5,291 nucleotides of DNA from Thermoleophilia bacterium. Its GTDB lineage: Bacteria; Actinomycetota; Thermoleophilia; Gaiellales; Gaiellaceae. Numbering within the stretch: the first letter of the stretch is position 1; every line of letters begins with the position of its first letter. The stretch is taken from contig JAOUEK010000171.1 in the NCBI GenBank assembly GCA_029858755.1, positions 1 to 5,291 of the forward strand, in the 5' to 3' direction. Below, one piece after another: positions 1 through 5,291 of the stretch. The notes under the pieces were generated by a model that worked only from the letters and a program-made list of their open reading frames with translations, was not told where the DNA came from and did not search any database. The translations under genes and the position numbers were made by a program.

Positions 1-254
1 AGATCCCCGACAGGGCGAGCGACGAGTTGGGCCCGCACGAGAGCGCCGAGAGCGGCTGGGTGCAGTGGCGCGTGCACCGGGCTCTCGAGGAGCTGTCGGG
101 TCACGAGGAGGAAGTGATCGCGCTCGCCTACTGGAGCGGGCTCTCGCAGAGCGAGGTCGCCGATCGGCTCGGGATCCCGCTCGGTACCGTCAAGACCCGA
201 ACACGGTCGGCGCTCGCGCGCCTCGCCGAGATCCTGGAGGGTGAAGACCTGTGA
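1..254 (+). CDS. ECF-family RNA polymerase sigma factor, 3' end only (region 4)
   Basis: Only the last 83 residues are in the window; the reading frame is open to the left edge (first complete codon at 3), so the start is outside. An internal TTG at 27 is not a likely start, because the protein continues upstream without a stop. The visible part is a sigma-70 region 4: the segment ALEELSGHEEEVIALAYWSG is followed by a helix-turn-helix, SQSEVADRLGIPLGTVKTR, which in this family reads the -35 promoter element, and then a short tail. The rest (region 2, -10 recognition) must lie upstream. The stop codon overlaps the GTG start of the anti-sigma gene (positions 251-254), so the two are almost certainly translationally coupled. 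The SigK/RskA-like pairing is inferred from the neighbour; the promoters it controls cannot be told from this window. Confidence 0.9.
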   Translation, partial: IPDRASDELGPHESAESGWVQWRVHRALEELSGHEEEVIALAYWSGLSQSEVADRLGIPLGTVKTRTRSALARLAEILEGEDL

Positions 255-847
255 CCCGTGAGCCGGACTTCCGTGACCTCGTCGACGACGGCGAGCTGAC
301 CCCCGGCGAGGAGGAGCGGCTCCGACGCGTCCACGAGCTGCTGCTCGAGGCCGGTGCGCCGCCCGACCTGCCGGCGGCGCTGGCGGGTCCGCGAGAGGTG
401 CCGCGCGCCAACGTGGTCGTCCTCCCCCGGCGGCGAGTCAACGGCGCGCTGGCGCTCGCCGGCGCGCTCGCCGCCGCGGCGTTCGCGCTCGGCTTCTTCG
501 TCGGGGATCGGGGCTCCGGGTTCGAGACGTGGCGCGGCCCCATCGTCATGCGCGGCAGCTCCGATGCCCTCGCCTCGCTGCGCGTCGGCCCTGCAGACGA
601 CGGCGGCAACTCGCCGGTGCTGCTCCGCGTGACGGGGCTGCCGCCGCTTCCCCGTGGCACGTTCTACGAGCTCGTGCTCACGAAAGGGGAGGAGCTCGGC
701 CCCACGTGCGGGTCCTTCGTCGTCGAGCACGACGGGACGACGGAGGTGTCCATGAACGCGCCGTTCGACCTGCGCACCTGGGGCGGCTGGGTGATCGTGC
801 GGCGCGCCCGCGGAGAGCCCGCGAGCGCGCCCATCCTCACCACCTGA
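251..847 (+). CDS. Membrane anti-sigma factor with RskA-like C-terminal domain
   Basis: 198 residues, starting at GTG 251 inside the sigma gene's stop; a GGAGG at 236-240 lies 10 bases upstream. The layout is typical of anti-sigma factors. A short, acidic/helical cytoplasmic part (about 1-60) should hold the sigma factor. One hydrophobic membrane segment follows (about 64-84, rich in Ala/Leu/Phe), preceded by the positive cluster PRRRVN. The outer domain (about 105-198) resembles the anti-sigma-K factor RskA C-terminal domain: a GLPPLPRGTFYELVL strand motif, then CGSFVV, a DG turn, and a final WGGWVIVRR strand. No HxxxCxxC zinc-binding motif is present in the N-terminal part, and the only cysteine (153) is in the outer domain, so sigma binding would be of the zinc-free type. 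Membrane topology and partner are inferred from family and gene order. It is last in its visible transcription unit and faces the kor operon convergently. Confidence 0.82.
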   Translation: MTREPDFRDLVDDGELTPGEEERLRRVHELLLEAGAPPDLPAALAGPREVPRANVVVLPRRRVNGALALAGALAAAAFALGFFVGDRGSGFETWRGPIVMRGSSDALASLRVGPADDGGNSPVLLRVTGLPPLPRGTFYELVLTKGEELGPTCGSFVVEHDGTTEVSMNAPFDLRTWGGWVIVRRARGEPASAPILTT

Positions 848-941
848 GCCGAGGACAGCGGCAGCTCACGGGCGGATTCGCACCCTGCTCGCAAACCGCA
901 CCCGCCGCCCGCTCATAGCAGTGGTCGAGAGACGGCGCACG

Positions 942-949
942 AAGGAGGT
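942..949 (+). promoter_or_regulatory. Strong Shine-Dalgarno-like sequence without a convincing gene
   Basis: The octamer AAGGAGGT is a full match to the 16S rRNA anti-Shine-Dalgarno core. It is followed by GTG codons at 952 and 955 (6 bases between GGAGG and 955, near ideal). The frame they open runs to a stop ending at 1251. However, it is Arg/Gly/Ala-rich, and its second half is antisense to the C-terminal end of the kor-linked ferredoxin protein. I see no family resemblance in it. The site may be a gene remnant, a very short unrecognised gene, or chance. Confidence 0.3.
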
Positions 950-1018
950 CAGTGGTGAGGCGAGCGGCGAGTAGAGGGATGCGGGCTCGTGGACGTCGGG
1001 TGGTGTGGGGCACTGCTG

Positions 1019-1066
1019 AGCCGGCCGCGTCCCAGAGGGGCAGCGCGTCAGGTCTGCCGGCCGGCT
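1019..1066. terminator. GC-rich inverted repeat between convergent genes, possible terminator
   Basis: Bases 1019-1027 (AGCCGGCCG) are perfectly complementary to 1058-1066, giving a 9-bp stem with a 30-base loop. It lies 40-87 bases past the stop of the minus-strand operon and about 170 bases past the anti-sigma stop. No T-tract follows on either strand, so it is not a classical intrinsic terminator. T-poor hairpins have been proposed as terminators in high-GC actinobacteria. GGCC-rich palindromes also arise by chance at this base composition. Confidence 0.3.
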
Positions 1067-1096
1067 GCGCGGGCGCCGGCTGCGCGGGGCGCCGGC
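1060..1096. repeat. Short tandem direct repeat (about 15-bp unit, 2.4 copies)
   Basis: The 14-mer GCCGGCTGCGCGGG occurs at 1060-1073 and again at 1075-1088. A third partial copy (GCCGGC) is at 1091-1096. The units are separated by one and two extra bases, and the array lies wholly in the gap between convergent genes. Because GCCGGC is its own complement, the repeat also produces the hairpins listed here. It probably arose by slippage in GC-rich sequence. Confidence 0.6.
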
Positions 1097-1097
1097 G
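1074..1097 (-). terminator. Hairpin just downstream of the kor operon, possible terminator
   Basis: Bases 1074-1080 (CGCCGGC) pair perfectly with 1091-1097 around a 10-base loop. On the minus strand the hairpin begins 8 bases after the TAG stop at 1106-1108, where an operon terminator would be expected. No T-run follows, so termination would have to be of the T-poor type. It competes with the neighbouring inverted repeat, because the same GCCGGC blocks can pair in several ways. Confidence 0.35.
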
Positions 1098-1105
1098 ACA
1101 CCGTC

Positions 1106-3394
1106 CTACTGGAACGGCTTCGCGCGCTCGATCAGCTCTTCGAGACCCGGCTCGTTCGGGTTGCGCGGCTTGCCGGGATGGATCACCGCCACCTGGCACG
1201 CCTCTGCCGCCTCGACGATCTCGCGGAAGGTGCCTGCGTCGAGGTCCTTGAAGTAGGCCTGCTTGTTCTCGTCGTAGGCGAACATCCGGTCGTTGATCGC
1301 CGTGCACTCGTTGCAGGTCGAGCAGCGCGTCGTCTCGATCCACGGGTCGTCCGACGGGGCCTGGACGGCCTCGGCGACCTCGACGTCCTCCTCAACGACA
1401 GCTCCCTCGGCCGCAGCGACCTGCGTGGCCTCGCCGGGGATGGGCTCCGCTACCGCCACCGCCGGTGCGTCCCCGGCCGCTGCCGCCGTCGCCTCGGCGC
1501 GCAGGCTCTCGAGCTCGCGCTGCCTCTCCTCCTCCCAGGCCGCCTTCTCGCGTGCGAGCAGGCGATCGGCGTGGGAGTTGTGGATGCCGCCCAGCTCCTG
1601 CAGGCCGTGCCAGAGCTCCCGGCAGCGCCGGGCTGCCTGCATCAGCTTCGCGTCGACGATCAGCCGGTGCAGCACGTCCTGCTCGTCGACCACGTTGACG
1701 AAGGGGATCCGCTCCCCCACGTCCGCCGGGTCGACCGCCAGCCACTCGTCGACCGGGATCAGGTTCCCGTTCCAGCCCGACCGCGGGACCCGGGCGAAGT
1801 GCCGCCCGTAGCGGCGGTCGCAGACGACGAAGTCGACGATCGTGAAGGCGACCTGCTCCGTGACCCGCCGGAGCGCCTCGTCGGCGTACTCCAGCTCCTC
1901 GATCGGCCAGTCGAGCTCGGGTTGCGGATTGTCCTCGAGCGAGAAGCGCGACGCCCAGTCCGGCCCGGCCGCCGGGTCGTACGTGAACGCGACGAACGCC
2001 CGCGACTCCATCGCCGCCGCCGACGTGAGATAGGGCGGCAGGTCGTTCGCCGGGGCCGCCGATCCTGCGAAGACGCTGAAGAGCGCCGGGCCCGGGTACA
2101 CGAGCCCGTCGAGCAGTCGGCCGCGCAGCTGGTAGAGGTTCGAGCTCGTCGTCTGCAGGACGAAGGCGTCGTGGAAGCCCATCGCGGTCGACGCGAGCTG
2201 TGCGCTCCGCATGCCGAAGCCGAAATGGCCGGAGCCGATCGACGACTCCTCGAGCACGTCCTCGGTCTGCACGAGCACCTTCACGGGCAGGTCCGAGGAC
2301 AGCACCTCCATCAGCACACCGCTCTCGGCCGCGTCCGTGTGCCCGGCGTCGATGCAGACGAGGTAGTCGGGGAAGAGCGCGAGATCCCTGGGTGTCAGCG
2401 CGTCCTCGCCGAACGCCTCGAAGAACGGGTCGTGCCTGGGCTCCACGTAGCGGCCGTCGGCCTCGAGCTCGGCGACGGATATCGCCTTCACGAACTCGAC
2501 CACCTCGGGCAGCCGCTCGGCGAACGCGGCCGCCGCCTCCGTGCAGCTCGAGAAGCGGTACTCGTACGGTGGCTCCGCCTGCCCCAGGCCCGGCCCGGGA
2601 GCCGGCTCGAAGAAGCGCTGGCGCTTCAGCACGTCGAGCGCCCACTCGATCCGCACGCGACGGCCCGCGGGCAGCTCGTCCTTCGGAACGCCCCTGCCGA
2701 GCAGCCGCGACATGGCGTCGAAGTCGAAGTCGTCGCGGTGCGCGTCGCCCACGCCCGCCCTCAGGCTCTCGGGCCGGCGCCCACCCTCGGAGTGGATGAA
2801 GGCCGCCCGCAGGATGTCGGAGAGCGCCTGCACGAGCCGATCCACCTCGTCGTGGAAGCGGCGCGCTTTCTGCTGCTGCGTGGCGCGCCACGCGTGTGCG
2901 ACGAGGCGCGACGGCGCGTCGTGATCGCAGTCGACGACCTCGCCGTCGACGCTCAGCTGGGCGCCAGCCTGGGCGAGGATCGGCTCGACGTCGTCGTCGT
3001 CCGCGGCGCAGCTCGCCATCGCCTTCTCCCACAGGTCGGAGAGCATGCCCCTCGCGCCGTCGTGGACGAGCGCGCGCAACTCCCTCTCGAGGCGCAGCGT
3101 CACACGACGGAGCCGCTCTCCCTCGACCCCGCGCGGGGCGACGTCCTGCAGGACGCCGTCGACGATCGACGACAGCGACTGCACGAAGCCACCGTCGGCG
3201 ACACCCTCGACGAGGACGACGGGGAAGTCGTAGCGCAAGCGCGACAGGTCCCGGTAGCCGGCCAGGAGCGCCGGCCGCAACGTCCCTTCCTCGATCGGCT
3301 CCAGCACGTCGCCCGACCGGCTCCCGGTCATGTGGAAGACGGCCTGTACCTGGAGGGCTGTGGCAGCCTCCGTCGCTTGCGGTTCGCTCGTCAA
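1106..3394 (-). CDS. KorAB-linked PFOR-domain-VI-like protein with C-terminal ferredoxin domain
   Basis: 762 residues; role not established. Residues 1-340 are unrecognised. Residues about 343-496 resemble by eye the C-terminal thiamine-diphosphate domain of one-chain pyruvate:ferredoxin oxidoreductase: GVLMEVLSSDLPVKVLV, LVYPGPALFSVFAG, then AFVAFTYDP and FSLEDNPQPELDW match PFOR counterparts in order. The cofactor motifs are not kept: CIDAGH stands where GGDG is expected, and EDVLEESSIG replaces the EVYSNTGGQ loop. Residues about 611-688 form a charged helix (LLAREKAAWEEERQRELESL) and an Ala/Glu/Pro/Val linker. Residues 691-741 form a single-cluster ferredoxin domain with C691, C694, C697 and distal C733, enough for one [4Fe-4S]. 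The TTG start is chosen because GGAGG (3401-3405) lies 6 bases upstream; ATG 3331 (Met22) is the alternative. It follows korB by 13 bases, suggesting it accepts electrons from, or scaffolds, KorAB (inference). Confidence 0.85.
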   Translation of the reverse strand: MTSEPQATEAATALQVQAVFHMTGSRSGDVLEPIEEGTLRPALLAGYRDLSRLRYDFPVVLVEGVADGGFVQSLSSIVDGVLQDVAPRGVEGERLRRVTLRLERELRALVHDGARGMLSDLWEKAMASCAADDDDVEPILAQAGAQLSVDGEVVDCDHDAPSRLVAHAWRATQQQKARRFHDEVDRLVQALSDILRAAFIHSEGGRRPESLRAGVGDAHRDDFDFDAMSRLLGRGVPKDELPAGRRVRIEWALDVLKRQRFFEPAPGPGLGQAEPPYEYRFSSCTEAAAAFAERLPEVVEFVKAISVAELEADGRYVEPRHDPFFEAFGEDALTPRDLALFPDYLVCIDAGHTDAAESGVLMEVLSSDLPVKVLVQTEDVLEESSIGSGHFGFGMRSAQLASTAMGFHDAFVLQTTSSNLYQLRGRLLDGLVYPGPALFSVFAGSAAPANDLPPYLTSAAAMESRAFVAFTYDPAAGPDWASRFSLEDNPQPELDWPIEELEYADEALRRVTEQVAFTIVDFVVCDRRYGRHFARVPRSGWNGNLIPVDEWLAVDPADVGERIPFVNVVDEQDVLHRLIVDAKLMQAARRCRELWHGLQELGGIHNSHADRLLAREKAAWEEERQRELESLRAEATAAAAGDAPAVAVAEPIPGEATQVAAAEGAVVEEDVEVAEAVQAPSDDPWIETTRCSTCNECTAINDRMFAYDENKQAYFKDLDAGTFREIVEAAEACQVAVIHPGKPRNPNEPGLEELIERAKPFQ

Positions 3395-3400
3395 GCTCGG

Positions 3401-3405
3401 CCTCC
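3401..3405 (-). promoter_or_regulatory. Ribosome binding site for the PFOR-like/ferredoxin gene
   Basis: On the minus strand this reads GGAGG, 6 bases before the TTG at 3394-3392. It falls inside the 13-base gap after the korB stop. It supports the TTG over the later ATG at 3331, which has no comparable site. Confidence 0.7.
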
Positions 3406-3407
3406 GG

Positions 3408-4397
3408 TCAGGCGACCGCCTGCTCCTCGACGCTCTCGTCCGGCCACACGGTGAACCTGTCGAGCTCGGCCTCGAGCCCCGCGCGGATCCGCTCCGCGGG
3501 CCGTGCCTGGCCGGCGCCTCGCAGCTCCTCGTAGCGCGGGATCTCCGGGTTCCGGTAGAGGATCCCGACGGGGATCACGTCGACCGAGGAGGCGATCTCG
3601 CGGGCGCGGTCGATGTCGAGCGGGTCGTGCTCGAGCTGGTTCTTGTAGATCCGCTTCACGTCGGAGCTGAGCTGCAGGCCGTTCTCGTGAGTCAGGAGCA
3701 GCGCCTTCGACGGATCCTGCAGCCAGGGCTCGAGCATCGTGGGCAGGAACTCGGGGCAGCGCTGGATGATCCGCACGAAGGAGAACCCCTTGTGGTGGTA
3801 GGCCTCGGCGACGATGTCGTGCAGCACCTCCGGGATCCAGTCCACGGCCTGGGCCACGAAGGAGGCGTTCTGGACTCCGAGGGTGACCGTGAGCGGGTTG
3901 AGCGCCTCGAGGTCTGCGCCCCGCGGCGTCGTGTTGCTCTTGAGCCCTCTCGGCGAGGTCGGCGAGGCCTGCTTCTTGGTGAGCCCGTACACGAAGTTGT
4001 CGTGCAGGAGCACCGTCAGGTTCATGTTGTAGCGAACGGCATGGATCCAGTGGGCTGCGCCGATGCTGCAGCAGTCGCCGTCGCCCGTGTTGACGAACAC
4101 GTGCAGGTCGGGCCGCGCCATCTTGATCCCCTCGGCGATCGGGAACGCACGCCCGTGGATCCCGTGGAAGCCGTACGTGCTCATGTAGTGGGGGAAGCGG
4201 CTCGAGCAGCCGATCCCCGACACGAACACCATGCGCTCGGGGCTCAGGTCCTCGTCGCGGCAGATCCGCTGCACCGCCGTGAGGATGGCGTTGTCGCCGC
4301 AGCCGTTGCACCAGCGTGGCATGCCCCCCTGGTAGTCCTCGAGGGTGTGGTGGTCGTCGTGGAGGCGGATCAGGCACTGCGTGGCGGGGATCGTCAT
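3408..4397 (-). CDS. korB: 2-oxoacid:ferredoxin oxidoreductase, beta subunit
   Basis: 329 residues; the catalytic thiamine-diphosphate/[4Fe-4S] subunit. With KorA it oxidises a 2-oxoacid (typically 2-oxoglutarate) and CoA to acyl-CoA and CO2, reducing ferredoxin in the cytoplasm. Cluster ligands are visible: C30 and C33 in WCNGCGD, C64 in GIGCSS and C214 in QRCPEF, with the spacing usual for two-subunit archaeal/bacterial enzymes. The diphosphate/Mg motif is TGDGD (104-108) followed by DN (133-134) and YGLTKKQASPTS. Residues about 240-329 form the C-terminal extension (YKNQLEHDP, PVGILYRNP). The frame stays open far upstream (to 4967), but that part is antiparallel overlap with korA. The true start is ATG 4397, which overlaps the korA stop as ATGA and has GGAGG at 4405-4409. 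Pyruvate or branched-chain 2-oxoacids cannot be excluded as substrates. Confidence 0.95.
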   Translation of the reverse strand: MTIPATQCLIRLHDDHHTLEDYQGGMPRWCNGCGDNAILTAVQRICRDEDLSPERMVFVSGIGCSSRFPHYMSTYGFHGIHGRAFPIAEGIKMARPDLHVFVNTGDGDCCSIGAAHWIHAVRYNMNLTVLLHDNFVYGLTKKQASPTSPRGLKSNTTPRGADLEALNPLTVTLGVQNASFVAQAVDWIPEVLHDIVAEAYHHKGFSFVRIIQRCPEFLPTMLEPWLQDPSKALLLTHENGLQLSSDVKRIYKNQLEHDPLDIDRAREIASSVDVIPVGILYRNPEIPRYEELRGAGQARPAERIRAGLEAELDRFTVWPDESVEEQAVA

Positions 4398-5291
4398 CGG
4401 CGTTCCTCCCACTCGAGACGCTCGCGGATTACGTTGGCGACGGTACCGGGCTTGATCGGCTGTCCCCGGGCCTCGCTCCAGCAGTCGACGTCGACGAGGT
4501 AGCGCGAGCGGAGCATCATCGCGAGAGGCGAGTAGCGCCGGTTGTCCTCGTCGACGAGCTCGTCCTCGGGCCGGTCGGCCCAGTTGCCCTCCACCGTCAT
4601 CACCTGCCGGAAGCCCTGCATGATCTGCTTGATCCCGGGTGGCAGCGGCTGCAGGAAGCGCAGGTGCATCGACGAGACCCGCCGCCCCTCCGCGCACAGG
4701 CGCTCGACCGCCTCCTCGATCACGCCCTTGGTGCTGCCCCAGCCGACGACCAGCAGGTCGCCCTCCGGCTCGCCGAACACGGGCGGTGGGCGCAATGTCT
4801 TCTGGAGCGCGACGAGCTTGAGGCTGCGGTGGCGCAGCCCGTCCTCGTTGCTCCCGGCGTCGTAGGCCACGTTGCTGCCCCGGTCGTGCGCGAGCCCGGT
4901 GAGAGTGTGCATGCCGCCCGGCTGGCCGGGGACGAGGCGTCTCGCGATGCCGGTCACCGGATCCCACTCGTACGGCCGCGTCCCTTCCGGCACGGGCGTC
5001 TGGTCGACCGGCGGCGCGAGCCAGTCCTCGCTGAACATCGGACGCGGGAACGGCTGCTGGGCGGTGGCGAGGCTCGCGTCGGAGAGCAGGACGACCACGA
5101 TGTTGAACGACTCGGCGATCTTGCGGGCCGTGATCACCGAGTAGAAGCAGTCCTCGATGCCGCTCGCCGCCATCACCACCTTCGGCGCATCGCCGTGGCT
5201 CCCGAAGATCGCGGCCAGCAGGTCGCCCTGCTCGACCTTGGTCGGCTGCCCGGTGCTGGGCCCGCCGCGCTGGACGTTGACCACGACCAGC
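4394..5291 (-). CDS. korA: 2-oxoacid:ferredoxin oxidoreductase, alpha subunit (C-terminal part; 5' end beyond window)
   Basis: 298 residues are visible, and the frame is open through the right edge, so the start is outside. An internal GTG at 5284 is not the start. KorA carries the pyrimidine-binding and CoA-side domains of the enzyme that KorB completes. The visible part opens with the hallmark VNVQRGGPSTGQPTKVEQGD of 2-oxoacid oxidoreductase alpha chains. Next comes LLSDASLATAQQPF, the strand/helix closing domain I, and then the GLAHD segment (visible residues about 132-136). After that comes the transketolase C-terminal-like domain II (about 178-290): VVGWGSTKGVIEEAV, MHLRFLQPLPP, MTVEGNWADRPEDE and YLVDVDCWSEARGQPIKPG. 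The YPITP-containing N-terminal region and any fused gamma domain, usual in actinobacterial KorA of about 600-650 residues, would lie outside the window. Its TGA overlaps the korB ATG by 4 bases. Confidence 0.94.
   Translation of the reverse strand, partial: LVVVNVQRGGPSTGQPTKVEQGDLLAAIFGSHGDAPKVVMAASGIEDCFYSVITARKIAESFNIVVVLLSDASLATAQQPFPRPMFSEDWLAPPVDQTPVPEGTRPYEWDPVTGIARRLVPGQPGGMHTLTGLAHDRGSNVAYDAGSNEDGLRHRSLKLVALQKTLRPPPVFGEPEGDLLVVGWGSTKGVIEEAVERLCAEGRRVSSMHLRFLQPLPPGIKQIMQGFRQVMTVEGNWADRPEDELVDEDNRRYSPLAMMLRSRYLVDVDCWSEARGQPIKPGTVANVIRERLEWEERR
4405..4409 (-). promoter_or_regulatory. Ribosome binding site for korB
   Basis: GGAGG on the minus strand, 7 bases before the ATG at 4397-4395 and inside the korA coding end. 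Together with the ATGA overlap it fixes the korB start and rejects the longer open frame upstream. Confidence 0.75.

Noticed and set aside
128..730. 200-codon and 156-codon minus-strand frames over the sigma/anti-sigma genes
   Set aside because: Low-complexity Arg/Ser/Ala translations that shadow the well-supported anti-sigma gene; no ribosome binding site or family resemblance.
869..911. 7-bp inverted repeat (CGGGCGG/CCGCCCG) after the anti-sigma stop as a terminator
   Set aside because: The loop is 29 bases, there is no T-tract, and such a stem is easily expected by chance at this GC content.
848..1105. tRNA, small RNA, CRISPR or mobile-element ends in the intergenic gap
   Set aside because: No cloverleaf, no regularly spaced repeats with unique spacers, and no terminal inverted repeats with target duplications were seen; only the GC-rich short repeats listed.
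1465..1698. Possible lipoyl/biotinyl carrier in the Ala/Pro/Glu linker region of the minus-strand protein
   Set aside because: The Ala/Pro-rich linker looks like those flanking carrier domains, but there is no DK or MK motif in a beta-barrel-like context here.
989..3454. 821-codon open frame on the + strand antisense to the PFOR-like/ferredoxin gene
   Set aside because: It mirrors the minus-strand gene in a GC-rich genome where stop codons are rare. Its translation is Arg/Val/Leu/Asp-rich with no recognisable motif, whereas the minus-strand product has clear ferredoxin and PFOR-like blocks and a good ribosome binding site.
3330..4502. 390-codon open frame on the + strand antisense to korB
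   Set aside because: korB on the other strand has every expected cluster and cofactor motif; the antisense frame has none.
4398..4967. N-terminal extension of the korB frame (to 4967)
   Set aside because: It lies wholly within korA in another frame and is Arg/Ala/Gly-rich. The ATG at 4397, with GGAGG and the ATGA overlap, is the natural start.

Overview
The window is GC-rich with strong G/C bias at third codon positions and GTG/TTG starts. It carries an ECF-type sigma factor paired with an RskA-like anti-sigma factor, and a KorAB-type 2-oxoacid:ferredoxin oxidoreductase. This suggests a high-GC bacterium, most likely an actinobacterium (perhaps a deep-branching Thermoleophilia-like lineage). 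That placement is inferred from gene content and style, not from a marker gene.

Left part, + strand (1-847): the 3' end of an ECF sigma factor gene (region 4 helix-turn-helix visible) overlaps by 4 bases with a gene for a single-pass membrane anti-sigma factor. The anti-sigma factor has an RskA-like outer domain but no visible zinc motif at its N-terminus.

Middle (848-1105): a 258-base gap between convergent transcription units. It holds very GC-rich inverted and direct repeats next to the end of the right-hand operon (possible bidirectional terminator, without a T-tract). It also holds a strikingly good Shine-Dalgarno sequence at 942-949 with no convincing gene behind it.

Right part, - strand (5291 down to 1106): a compact operon read right to left. 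It consists of korA (5' end cut by the window edge), korB (ATGA overlap with korA) and a 762-residue protein starting 13 bases after korB from a TTG with a good ribosome binding site. KorA and KorB together form the enzyme that oxidatively decarboxylates a 2-oxoacid (2-oxoglutarate is the usual substrate of this subfamily) to acyl-CoA and passes electrons to ferredoxin.

The third gene is the main point of interest. Its middle aligns by eye with the C-terminal thiamine-diphosphate domain of one-chain pyruvate:ferredoxin oxidoreductase (PFOR), but the cofactor motifs are degenerate. It ends in a charged/Ala-rich linker and a four-cysteine, single-cluster ferredoxin domain. Its first ~340 residues match nothing I recognise. 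A plausible reading, which is inference, is a dedicated electron-accepting or scaffolding partner of KorAB built from a decayed PFOR domain plus a tethered ferredoxin.
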